In this document: positions 11,514-19,030 of the stretch, in pieces
How positions within the stretch are numbered: position 1 is the first letter of the stretch
Layout of the letters: every line of letters begins with the position of its first letter
NCBI RefSeq assembly: GCF_003989825.1
Contig: NZ_RZHE01000011.1
Location: 88,059 to 152,058, forward strand
Origin: Vreelandella populi
GTDB taxonomy: Bacteria; Pseudomonadota; Gammaproteobacteria; Pseudomonadales; Halomonadaceae
DNA length: 64,000 nucleotides
Direction of reading: 5' to 3'
Translations under genes and position numbers: made by a program
Notes under the pieces: model-generated
What the model was told of the DNA's origin: nothing
The model's database searches: none
What the model saw: only the letters and a program-made list of their open reading frames with translations

Positions 11514-12824
11514 ATGCTTAAAATGATATCCAAACCGGCCGTCAAGCTGGTCGAGCGTTATCTTCCCGACCCATATATCTTTGTGCTGCTGTTGACCATC
11601 GTGGCGGCGGTAGCGGCCATTGCCGTGGAGCGTCAGACGCCGCTTGCTGTCATGCGCATGTGGGGCGATGGCTTCTGGGGGTTATTAACCTTCTCCATGC
11701 AGATGCTTTTAGTGCTGGTCACGGGCTTTATGCTGGCAAGCTCGCCACCGGTGAAGCGTATTCTGCAAAAGCTTGCCGGCACGGCCAAAAGCCCGGGCGG
11801 CGCGATTATCCTGGTTACTCTGGTATCGCTTGCCGCCAGCTGGATCAACTGGGGGTTTGGCCTGGTAGTGGGCGCGCTGTTTGCCAAGGAGCTTGCCCGG
11901 CTGGTGCGGGTCGATTATCGCCTGCTGGTCGCCAGCGCCTACTCAGGCTTTATCGTCTGGCACGGCGGCCTGGCCGGCTCGGTACCGCTGACGATTGCCA
12001 CCGAAGGTCACTTCACCGCCGACCAGATCGGCGTGATCGGCACGGGCTCGACCATCTTCGCGTTCTTCAATCTGGCGATTGTGGTGTGTCTGTTTATCGC
12101 AGTGCCGCTGGTCAACCGCCTGATGCTGCCCGATGAAAAGGATAGCGTGTATGTCGACCGCCAACTGCTAGACGATGAGCCCGTGCCCTTGGGTCGTATT
12201 ACCCGCCCGGCCGAGAAACTTGAAAACAGCCTGGCACTATCACTTCTGGTAGGCGTCCCCGGGCTTTTGTATCTGCTTGATCACTTTATTCTGCGGGACG
12301 GCAGCCTCAACCTGAATATCGTCAACTTCCTGTTTCTGTTTTTAGCGATTGTGCTGCACCGCACGCCGCGCAACCTGCTGACCAGCCTGAATGAAGCCAT
12401 CAAGGGCGGCGCGGGTATTGTTATTCAGTTTCCTTTTTATGCAGGCATCATGGCGATCATGGTGCAGTCGGGCTTGGCCCAGAGCATGTCGGAGTGGCTG
12501 ATCTCCTTTGCCACGGCAACGTCGCTGCCGTTCTGGTCGTTTATTAGCGCTGGCATTGTTAACCTATTCGTCCCATCAGGCGGGGGGCAATGGGCCGTAC
12601 AGGCGCCGGTTATGCTGCCTGCTGCGCAGGCGCTAGGAGCAGACATCTCACGTGTGGCGATGGCCGTTGCCTGGGGTGATGCCTGGACCAACCTGCTGCA
12701 GCCTTTCTGGGCACTGCCGGTATTGGCCATTGCAGGTCTGAAGGCCAAGGATATTATGGGCTTCTGCCTTGTTCAGCTGTTTATTACCGGCATTATTATC
12801 TCTATGGGCTTAGTCTGGTTCTAA
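11514..12824 (+). CDS. AtoE-family short-chain fatty acid transporter
   Basis: A 436-residue inner-membrane carrier with about ten membrane segments. The motif FVPSGGGQWAVQAPVMLPAA near the C-terminal third and the LASSPPVKRIL and INWGFGLVVGALFAKE segments are those of the AtoE short-chain fatty acid permease family. It probably takes up acetoacetate, butyrate or similar acids. The start codon at 11514 follows AAGAGAAT. An acyl-CoA thioesterase follows immediately, separated by a strong hairpin, which fits a role in short acyl group metabolism. Substrate specificity is inferred from the family only. Confidence 0.85.
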   Translation: MLKMISKPAVKLVERYLPDPYIFVLLLTIVAAVAAIAVERQTPLAVMRMWGDGFWGLLTFSMQMLLVLVTGFMLASSPPVKRILQKLAGTAKSPGGAIILVTLVSLAASWINWGFGLVVGALFAKELARLVRVDYRLLVASAYSGFIVWHGGLAGSVPLTIATEGHFTADQIGVIGTGSTIFAFFNLAIVVCLFIAVPLVNRLMLPDEKDSVYVDRQLLDDEPVPLGRITRPAEKLENSLALSLLVGVPGLLYLLDHFILRDGSLNLNIVNFLFLFLAIVLHRTPRNLLTSLNEAIKGGAGIVIQFPFYAGIMAIMVQSGLAQSMSEWLISFATATSLPFWSFISAGIVNLFVPSGGGQWAVQAPVMLPAAQALGADISRVAMAVAWGDAWTNLLQPFWALPVLAIAGLKAKDIMGFCLVQLFITGIIISMGLVWF

Positions 12825-12835
12825 GCTCTTGAATG

Positions 12836-12862
12836 CTCTGCCCGCCGTTCATGCGGGCAGAG
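12836..12862 (+). other. Strong intercistronic hairpin after the AtoE-type gene
   Basis: A perfect 10-base inverted repeat (CTCTGCCCGC / GCGGGCAGAG) with a seven-base loop lies between the transporter and thioesterase genes. No run of T follows, so it is not a classic intrinsic terminator. It may stabilise the upstream mRNA or attenuate read-through into the thioesterase. Confidence 0.6.
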
Positions 12863-12881
12863 GCCTAACCAAGGACTCACT

Positions 12882-13397
12882 ATGTCAGACGCAGCACAAA
12901 CGGCCCTGCCAGGACAGCACGAGCTGTCAATGACCGTACTCATGACTCCCGACATGGCCAACTTTAGCGGTAAAGTACACGGCGGGGCCATCCTCAAGAA
13001 GCTGGATGAAGTCGCCTATGCGTGTGCCAGCCGCTACTCTGGTCACTACGTGGTGACGCTTTCGGTCGACCAGGTACTCTTCAAGCAGCCCATTCACGTC
13101 GGTGAGCTGGTCACGTTTCTTGCCTGTGTGAACCATGTGGGCCGCTCTTCCATGGAAATTGGCATCAAGGTGGTAGCTGAGGATATTCGCAACAAGCTTA
13201 TTCGCCATACCAACAGCTGCTACCTGACCATGGTGGCCGTTGACCCGGAGGGTAAGCCGGCCAGTGTGCCCCCACTGACACTGACTACCCCCATTCAGAA
13301 ACTTCGCTTTGAGAAGGCGGCACTGCGCAAGAAGCACCGCAAGCAGGCCGAGCAGGAAGAAAAAATCACCCAGCAGCACTACCAAACGCAAGCTTAA
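12882..13397 (+). CDS. Acyl-CoA thioesterase (hotdog fold, YciA/BACH-like)
   Basis: A 171-residue hotdog-fold hydrolase that should release free fatty acid and CoA from acyl-CoA. The family signature MANFSGKVHGGAILKKLDEVAYACASRYSG is recognisable: the N-x-x-G-x-x-HGG loop carries the catalytic Asn. It is followed by VTLSVDQVLFKQPIHVGELV and VGRSSMEIGIKV. The C-terminal 40 residues are charged (many Lys, Gln and Glu), as in other acyl-CoA hydrolases. AAGGA precedes the ATG. It sits directly behind the fatty acid transporter gene. Confidence 0.9.
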   Translation: MSDAAQTALPGQHELSMTVLMTPDMANFSGKVHGGAILKKLDEVAYACASRYSGHYVVTLSVDQVLFKQPIHVGELVTFLACVNHVGRSSMEIGIKVVAEDIRNKLIRHTNSCYLTMVAVDPEGKPASVPPLTLTTPIQKLRFEKAALRKKHRKQAEQEEKITQQHYQTQA

Positions 13398-13456
13398 CCT
13401 AACCAGCGCAGGCCGTTGACTGGCTGACGCTTCAATGCCCATGACAAGGAGGTTGC

Positions 13457-14461
13457 ATGCCTATCAGGCGGCGCTACCCACAACTCCCCAGGCCCGTTGA
13501 GTACGCGCATATTGGCTGGGATTTACTGATTCTTGTCGCGGTGGTGCTTAATCTAGGACTGTTGCTCTTTGACTCCCTATTTCTGATCGGGCCTCTTAAC
13601 CAGGCTCTGGCAAGCGTAGCCCCCAGCTTTCACGGGTTCTACGATAGCGAAATCCATAGCCGTTTCTTTACGATCGACCTTTTCTTTGTCGGCTTTTTTG
13701 TGGCTGACATTGCGTTGGGCTGGGCGGTCGCCATTGCAGAGCGGCGCTATCATCGTTGGTTTTTCTACCCCTTTGTACACTGGTACGACGTACTTGGCTG
13801 TATCCCGCTAAGTGGTTTTCGCCTACTGCGGGTACTGCGTGTGGTGTCGCTGCTTCATCGGCTGCACCGCTTGCGTATTATCAACGTTACGCACTGGTCG
13901 ATGTATCGGTTCTTCTTCAAGTACTACGATATTTTGTTGGAAGAGCTTTCCGACCGGATTGCCCTGCGGCTTCTGGGCAATGTACAGCAGCAGATTCTTG
14001 CCAGCGATTCGCTCACCGAACGGGTGATCGACCGCGTAATCATGCCCCGCAAGGCGGCGCTGATCAGCGAGATAGTACAGCGCCTGGAGAGTACCGTTGG
14101 CGAGGCGTACCAGCTTAATCGCGTCTCGGCCATGAAGGCCATTGATGACCTGGTCAGTCGCACGCTGCGCGAAAGCCCGGAAATTCAACGCCTGCACCGC
14201 CTACCCATGGGCCAGACTGCAGCCAACGCTATGCAGGCCTCCATCAGCGGCGTGGCTCAACGGCTGGTGGACGAGCTGGCACTGGGCATTCACTCGCCTG
14301 AATTCAAGCAGCTGGTCGAGCGTACCGCGGAAAGCAGCTTTGACAGCTGGCTGACCGTGGATAAGGAAAGCAACCGAATTACCGAACTGGTGCTTTACGA
14401 CATTCTCGAAATGCTTAAAGAGCAGGTTAACCGCCAACGTTGGAAAGACCGCTATGAATAG
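13457..14461 (+). CDS. Voltage-sensor-like membrane protein without a pore domain
   Basis: A 334-residue protein. Four hydrophobic segments can be seen: S1 at about 18-42, S2 at 70-94, S3 at 101-120 and S4 at 121-142. S4 reads FRLLRVLRVVSLLHRLHRLR with Arg at 122, 125, 128, 135, 138 and 140, the regular spacing of a voltage sensor. S2 carries acidic D74 and D84, and S3 carries D111 in WYDVLG, matching the usual charge-transfer partners. No S5-pore-S6 follows. The remaining 190 residues are soluble and look helical. AAGGAGG precedes the ATG. Its stop overlaps the LysE gene by eight bases. I infer an ion-transport or voltage-sensing role; the function of the cytosolic part is unknown. Confidence 0.7.
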   Translation: MPIRRRYPQLPRPVEYAHIGWDLLILVAVVLNLGLLLFDSLFLIGPLNQALASVAPSFHGFYDSEIHSRFFTIDLFFVGFFVADIALGWAVAIAERRYHRWFFYPFVHWYDVLGCIPLSGFRLLRVLRVVSLLHRLHRLRIINVTHWSMYRFFFKYYDILLEELSDRIALRLLGNVQQQILASDSLTERVIDRVIMPRKAALISEIVQRLESTVGEAYQLNRVSAMKAIDDLVSRTLRESPEIQRLHRLPMGQTAANAMQASISGVAQRLVDELALGIHSPEFKQLVERTAESSFDSWLTVDKESNRITELVLYDILEMLKEQVNRQRWKDRYE

Positions 14462-15059
14462 CCAGTGGATGATTCTTGGCCCCGCAACCCTCTACATGAT
14501 GTCGATGACCCTAACACCTGGGCCTAATAACATCATGCTGACCGCCTCAGGAGCCAACTTTGGATTTAAGCGCACTTTGCCGCATATGGCGGGGATTGTT
14601 GGCGGCTGTTTCTTGCTGTTTTCCGCGATTGCACTAGGCCTGGGTACGCTATTCGAGCGTTTCCCTTCTATACAAATCGCTTTGCGCTGGCTGGGGAGCG
14701 CCTATTTGCTGTACCTGGCCTGGAAAATTGCCAGTGCGCCACCGCCTGATTTAAAGCGTCAAGCACACAGCGTGCCCCTTACCTTCTGGCAGGCCGCCGC
14801 TTTTCAGTTCGCAAATCCCAAGGCCTGGGTGATGGGGCTTGCGCTGATCGCGGGATTTATTCCCGAGCAAGGCTCGGTAATTGTGAATGCGCTAATCTTG
14901 GTAGGCTTTGTGGAGCTGATGGCATTCCCCTGCCTAGCGCTCTGGGCCGGGTTTGGCATGGCGATTGGCCACTGGATCAAAAGCGACGGGGCTTGGCGGC
15001 TATTCAACGTCACCATGGGGCTGCTCACCGCCGCTTGCGTGGTGCTGATCTTACGTTAG
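14454..15059 (+). CDS. LysE/RhtB family amino acid exporter
   Basis: A 201-residue inner-membrane protein with six hydrophobic segments. The N-terminal MTLTPGPNNIMLTASGANFGF is the hallmark LysE/RhtB motif (TPGPN), and FQFANPKAWVM near residue 120 is the second conserved motif. Members export amino acids such as threonine, homoserine, lysine or cysteine; the substrate here is not determinable. It begins within the last codons of the voltage-sensor-like gene and ends converging on the I78 lipoprotein gene with a four-base overlap. Confidence 0.92.
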   Translation: MNSQWMILGPATLYMMSMTLTPGPNNIMLTASGANFGFKRTLPHMAGIVGGCFLLFSAIALGLGTLFERFPSIQIALRWLGSAYLLYLAWKIASAPPPDLKRQAHSVPLTFWQAAAFQFANPKAWVMGLALIAGFIPEQGSVIVNALILVGFVELMAFPCLALWAGFGMAIGHWIKSDGAWRLFNVTMGLLTAACVVLILR

Positions 15060-15406
15060 CCACAGCGCAGGGCTTCAATGTTCTCGCTGCTATCAATATG
15101 GATATTCAAACGGTCGGGTCGATGATCCATGGTCGCTGCATCACCTGGCCGCAATACCCGAACCTGACGTGATTGGCTTTCACTCTGCAGCTGGGGCACA
15201 TTAGCCTCGTCAAAGGTTTCGCCAATCGCATAGCTGATCGCCGCCGTATCGCAGCTATCCATGGGTATCGGCTGAGCATCCTCCGGCTCATCAGCGGCCT
15301 GATTTTGCGTACCGGAACCAGTCGCGCAGGCCGAAAGCAGCGTCATCGCGCCGCTGACGATCACCATTTTCGAGTACCGCACAGCGTTATATCGCCACGT
15401 TTTCAT
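15056..15406 (-). CDS. I78-family peptidase inhibitor lipoprotein
   Basis: A 116-residue secreted lipoprotein with a signal sequence ending in the lipobox LSAC at about residue 27. The C-terminal part has the I78 inhibitor pattern: VRVLRPGDAATMDHRPDRLNIHID and a terminal LRCG, with a pair of Cys (SCDTAA and RCG) able to form the conserved disulfide. I78 proteins inhibit serine peptidases such as subtilisins. This one would sit in the periplasm or outer membrane. It overlaps the convergent LysE gene by four bases. Confidence 0.85.
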   Translation of the reverse strand: MKTWRYNAVRYSKMVIVSGAMTLLSACATGSGTQNQAADEPEDAQPIPMDSCDTAAISYAIGETFDEANVPQLQSESQSRQVRVLRPGDAATMDHRPDRLNIHIDSSENIEALRCG

Positions 15407-15452
15407 AGGCCTACTCTTGTTCTGGTTATTGACAGATTACCCGCATACAAAA

Positions 15453-15476
15453 CGGGCCGGGCAAACGCCCAGCCCG
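15453..15476 (-). terminator. Intrinsic terminator for the entericidin gene
   Basis: Read on the minus strand, a 10-base stem of CGGGC and GGGC blocks (one mismatched pair) with a GTTT loop is followed by TTTTG. It lies 26 bases after the entericidin stop. Confidence 0.75.
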
Positions 15477-15501
15477 CTGACATCGTCAAGGTGTTGCTAA
15501 T

Positions 15502-15633
15502 TTAATCTGCAGCATCCTGAACGGCCTGGCCGCCTCGCTCTACATCCTTGCCGGCACCGGAAATCGTATTGCAGCCGGCTAATGTGCCTGCCGCCATCAG
15601 TAGGATAAGGCTCGTCGCTAAAAGTTTTTTCAT
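15502..15633 (-). CDS. Entericidin A/B-family small lipoprotein
   Basis: A 43-residue lipoprotein. It begins MKKLLATSLILLMAAG and has the lipobox LAGC. The mature part CNTISGAGKDVERGGQAVQD is typical of entericidins (C-N-T-x-x-G-x-G-x-D-x-x-x-G-G). Entericidins form a small antidote/toxin lipoprotein family at the cell envelope, and single members are widespread. A GGAGAAC ribosome site precedes the ATG, and an intrinsic terminator follows, so it forms its own transcription unit. Confidence 0.92.
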   Translation of the reverse strand: MKKLLATSLILLMAAGTLAGCNTISGAGKDVERGGQAVQDAAD

Positions 15634-15819
15634 GGGTGTTCTCCTTAACGTGTCAATCAACAACGGAAATCCCCTCTAGCATTGGCTGCCTTTCTGAGGA
15701 GTATTTTCAGCGTAACAGCGTTTTGGCTTTTTCGCCTGTTTTCCATGGCTTAAGTTTCCACGCAATGCCTTCACCGACTATGATGCACAGCATCCTGTGA
15801 ACGCCTGGAGGGCGCCCTC

Positions 15820-16242
15820 GTGAACGATTTCAATCTTGATCAACGCCTGGATGCCGACACTTTTCCCTTGGCGGACCTGCCACTTTGCCGGGTGCTGCTG
15901 ATGAACGACGCACGCTACCCCTGGGTGATTCTGGTGCCTCGCCAGAACCATATCAGCGAGGTAGCCGAGCTCTCTGAGGCCGATCAAGCCCAGCTGTGGC
16001 GAGAAGCAACGCAGCTGGGCAGCGTCATGAAAACGCTATTCGAGGGTGACAAGCTCAATATTGCAACACTTGGCAACGTGGTGAAGCAGCTGCACGTGCA
16101 CGTTGTGGTGCGTAAACACGAGGACGCCACCTGGCCTGCGCCGGTATGGGGTAACGGTAGTGCCGAGCCTTACGCGCTTGAGCCGCTTGCCAACCTGCGC
16201 GATCAGCTTATCGCCCATATTGATCGTCTAACGTTTGATTGA
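15820..16242 (+). CDS. HIT-family hydrolase
   Basis: A 140-residue histidine-triad protein. The active-site motif is QLHVHVVVR (H-x-H-x-x), preceded by the conserved LGNVVKQ. The N-terminal CRVLLMNDARYPWVILVPRQNHISE matches the HIT domain of Pseudomonas/Halomonas-type proteins. Members hydrolyse nucleotide phosphoramidates or dinucleotides, and the substrate here is unknown. The start is GTG with GGAGGG eight bases upstream. It converges with the NicO gene. Confidence 0.9.
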   Translation: MNDFNLDQRLDADTFPLADLPLCRVLLMNDARYPWVILVPRQNHISEVAELSEADQAQLWREATQLGSVMKTLFEGDKLNIATLGNVVKQLHVHVVVRKHEDATWPAPVWGNGSAEPYALEPLANLRDQLIAHIDRLTFD

Positions 16243-16249
16243 TCCACGA

Positions 16250-17284
16250 TCAACGCATCAACGGGTTGCCCTGCCTGGCTGGCGGCTCACCTAGCAGCGG
16301 CGTACTGGCAGGCTGGGAAACGCTGGCAATGGAAAGCGTTACCCCCAGCAGGATAATCAGCAAGCCACCGGCTAATGCTACCCAGCCAACCGCCTTATGG
16401 ATATGTTGAGATGCCTGCTGCTTGGCTAGACGCCGTGTTGCCCAGCGCCGTGCAAAAACGCTGGCCAGCGCCAGTGCGGATACCGTGATGCCCGTCCCTA
16501 GCGACATGGCCACTACCGATAACACGCCCACGTAGAACTGGCCCAAGAGGCTGGCTGCCCCAAGTAAAAGCACGGCGCCGCTACAGGGTCGCATACCAAT
16601 GGCAAACACCGTCATGATCGCCGTGCGCCAGTCCAGCGCCTGCTGCGGTTCCACATGATGGGCACCGCCACAGCAGTGATGATGCCCATGACCGGGTGCA
16701 TGACCTGCTGCGTAGTGGTGAACATGGCTTGGCGAGTGACCTTGAGCAACAGGCTGAAACACCGCCGGACGATAAGCGTGGCGTAGCTGCTTAGCGGCGC
16801 GAACGCATAACCAGATACCTAGCAGCGTTACCAGTAAAAAGCTTGCCTGCTCCACCCAGACAACGCTCCCCATGGCCTGACGTGTTAGCCACCCCAGGCC
16901 ATGAACTAAAACGGCCACCATCACAATGGCGGTTACCCCTTGCAACAGCGAGGCGGCAAACGAGAGACCCAACGCTCGCCGGGTGGCACCACCATGAGAC
17001 GCCAAATACGTCGCTAGCACGGCTTTTCCGTGGCCAGGCCCAGCTGCATGAAAGACGCCATAACCAAAGCTTACGCTTAACAGCACCCACCAGGTGGCGC
17101 GTGTGGGCTCCCGGGCAAGCTCGGTAATCGCCAGAGTAAGCGCCCGGTGAAGGTCTCTCTGCCAGGCCAGCAACTGATAGCTTACCCCTTGCAGGTTACC
17201 TTGAAGTAACCACACCAACATTAAAACGGCCAATACCAATAGCCCAGCCAGCACAAAGGGCTTACGTATAACCAGAGATTGCAT
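16250..17284 (-). CDS. NicO/RcnA-type nickel/cobalt exporter
   Basis: An inner-membrane metal transporter of the NicO family, about 344 residues with six or more hydrophobic segments. It has the conserved HAAGPGHGKA motif after the second segment and GMRPCSGAVLLL in the second half. A cytosolic or periplasmic loop rich in His (HVHHYAAGHAPGHGHHHCCGG, about residues 190-215) is typical of RcnA-like exporters. The start is uncertain: the frame is open back into the DUF1007 gene, with a GTG at 17296 and an ATG at 17323 as alternatives to 17284. It is the last gene of a four-gene operon with DUF1007 and two lipoproteins. The metal is inferred only from the family. Confidence 0.85.
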   Translation of the reverse strand: MQSLVIRKPFVLAGLLVLAVLMLVWLLQGNLQGVSYQLLAWQRDLHRALTLAITELAREPTRATWWVLLSVSFGYGVFHAAGPGHGKAVLATYLASHGGATRRALGLSFAASLLQGVTAIVMVAVLVHGLGWLTRQAMGSVVWVEQASFLLVTLLGIWLCVRAAKQLRHAYRPAVFQPVAQGHSPSHVHHYAAGHAPGHGHHHCCGGAHHVEPQQALDWRTAIMTVFAIGMRPCSGAVLLLGAASLLGQFYVGVLSVVAMSLGTGITVSALALASVFARRWATRRLAKQQASQHIHKAVGWVALAGGLLIILLGVTLSIASVSQPASTPLLGEPPARQGNPLMR

Positions 17285-17306
17285 AGCGCAAAACACCCTA
17301 TTTCCG

Positions 17307-17996
17307 TTAGCGGCAATCAACATGCCCGGTTTCGGCAAAATGTCTGCCAAGCCCCGGTTCCCCTTCCTCGTCTACATCCAAGAGCGCCGCCTGCATGACA
17401 AGTTCAGGGTCGGGATCTGCGCTCAGAATGCTCAGCTCACAGACAGGTTCGCCGTGGAGTACCAGTGCATCCGCGTCAGGCTGATTGTTCTCCGCTTCAT
17501 GAACCATTTCGATGTAATAGGTCGGGTCGAAAATCTGATAATCGAGGGAATGCCCCGCCAGTGGATGGGGCGTTTCTAAAGGCAGGATAAAGCTGAAGGT
17601 AAGCCGTCCATCCTTTTCCATTGCCGTGTACTCGCTCACCTCGCCCAGCGTCAGTGGCTTGCCATCCAGGCGCACTTCCGTAAAGTAGTGCTGCTGGGCA
17701 AGGTTATTGCGTATTTCATGGCCAAGCTGGTCAAGCCCTTCTTCAAGGCTAACGCCATCCACCTGGGTCAACTCCTCAAACACCACTAGGCTGTAAAATG
17801 GATCCATCCGCCAGGTTTGATGCAGCCCACGGACAACGCCCTCGTCATTGGTCATTACCCTGATACTGAAATCGATCCAGCCATGAGGGTGAGCCGAAGC
17901 CCACATGCTAAGCATCAGACTAACAACGCCTACCCCCATCGCCCAGCGCCTGGCATTACACGGGCCTTTGTTTACCTTATAACTGCGTTGCTTCAC
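17307..17996 (-). CDS. DUF1007 periplasmic protein
   Basis: A secreted protein of 229 residues. After a signal peptide (hydrophobic core about residues 18-35, ending WASA) the mature part begins HPHGWIDF, the hallmark of DUF1007 proteins, which are commonly coupled to NicO-type metal transporters. That HPH motif could bind a metal ion directly. I chose the GTG at 17996 because it overlaps the preceding stop as GTGA, a coupling arrangement also used by the neighbouring gene pair. The frame opens further up at 18035, but this would overlap more of the upstream lipoprotein gene. Its role is likely periplasmic metal handling for the exporter; this is inference. Confidence 0.85.
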   Translation of the reverse strand: MKQRSYKVNKGPCNARRWAMGVGVVSLMLSMWASAHPHGWIDFSIRVMTNDEGVVRGLHQTWRMDPFYSLVVFEELTQVDGVSLEEGLDQLGHEIRNNLAQQHYFTEVRLDGKPLTLGEVSEYTAMEKDGRLTFSFILPLETPHPLAGHSLDYQIFDPTYYIEMVHEAENNQPDADALVLHGEPVCELSILSADPDPELVMQAALLDVDEEGEPGLGRHFAETGHVDCR

Positions 17997-18370
17997 GGTG
18001 CTAATCCCAATTTTGCTTGTAAACTCACGAGCCAAGGGTCCAGTAGATAAGGCGGCAAGGGCTGGCTGCCCCGCCAGGCCGCCACGCTTACCCGGCTGCC
18101 ACCGCCTGCTTCACTTACCTGAAGCTGCAGGCGATATTCAGGCCAGCGGGCCAATGAAGCTTCTGCACGGCCTAACGCCAAGTCTGCATGGCGTATGACA
18201 TAGCCCTGCTCCATCATCAGCTCAACTGCGCTGCGCAGCGTCGTCTCCACTGGAGCAGCGTACACCAGTTCACGTGGCGCTGAAGGTGAGGTGGTCGCAC
18301 AGCCTGCCAATATCGCCAGCAAGGCGCTGATGCCCACCCACTTGATCCACTGCCCACCGTATCGCCTCAT
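17993..18370 (-). CDS. Lipoprotein of unknown function (paralogue of next upstream gene)
   Basis: A 125-residue lipoprotein with the lipobox LAGC at about residue 23. I do not recognise a named family. The stretch LRSAVELMMEQGYVIRHADL continuing with ALGRAEAS aligns with LRQSVAVLTEWGFELDSTDT continuing with SLGLVSAS in the preceding gene product, so the two are diverged paralogues. It starts within the stop of that gene (ATGA, 18367-18370) and its stop overlaps the DUF1007 start (GTGA). Confidence 0.75.
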   Translation of the reverse strand: MRRYGGQWIKWVGISALLAILAGCATTSPSAPRELVYAAPVETTLRSAVELMMEQGYVIRHADLALGRAEASLARWPEYRLQLQVSEAGGGSRVSVAAWRGSQPLPPYLLDPWLVSLQAKLGLAP

Positions 18371-18924
18371 GGCGCGTTCCCCGCTGGTGTGCTGGTTTGT
18401 TGAAGTACTGCTTGAAAACGCCGGCAGAAATCATCGTTGCTTGCGCTATAGGACTCGCGTAAATCGCCCGAATGATCATAGCGGCGTAGATCACGCGAGA
18501 TTCGCACGTCACGATCACCTACCAGCAGCGACACCCGCTCGACTTCGATCGGCTGATGATTAAGCCCGCCCCCAAAACCCAGCCCAATGCCAATGCCACT
18601 GCCGCGCCCGATGCCAAACCCACCAAACATGCGCATGCCCCGACCATAGCCGTAGGCGTTATCATAGGGGTCGTAGTAGCCATGCAAGGCCTTCTCACGA
18701 CTGGCACTGACCAGACCTAACGATGTGTCGGTAGAATCAAGTTCAAAGCCCCATTCGGTCAACACCGCTACACTTTGTCGCAGCACGGCCTGCGTATTGG
18801 CCGAGCTGCTGGGAAAGTAGCACGTGGCTGAAGGGGCAGGCTCGGCCTGGGGCAAGCGGTCTGGCGTTGCCTGACAACCCGCCAGTGCCAACAGGCAGGT
18901 TAGCGTAACTGATATCGGCTTCAT
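18367..18924 (-). CDS. Gly-rich lipoprotein of unknown function
   Basis: A 185-residue lipoprotein: signal peptide with lipobox LAGC at about residue 17, then a domain shared with the next gene product, then a Gly-rich stretch (YGYGRGMRMFGGFGIGRGSG and onward, about residues 90-125), then VERVSLLVGDRDVRISRD. The ATG at 18924 follows AGAGGA at correct spacing; the frame opens slightly earlier at 18948. It is the first gene of the operon lipoprotein-lipoprotein-DUF1007-NicO and is divergent from the glycerate kinase gene, with about 105 bases between them for both promoters. Function unknown; the operon suggests envelope or metal stress. Confidence 0.75.
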   Translation of the reverse strand: MKPISVTLTCLLALAGCQATPDRLPQAEPAPSATCYFPSSSANTQAVLRQSVAVLTEWGFELDSTDTSLGLVSASREKALHGYYDPYDNAYGYGRGMRMFGGFGIGRGSGIGIGLGFGGGLNHQPIEVERVSLLVGDRDVRISRDLRRYDHSGDLRESYSASNDDFCRRFQAVLQQTSTPAGNAP

Positions 18925-19030
18925 GTTAGGTCCTCTAACGGTCGTCACGGCTGGTCTACCACCGAGCAGCGCGTTAAGCTCGCTCTCTTATCACGATAGA
19001 TCAAAGACAATCATTCGCGGAGGTCGTGCA

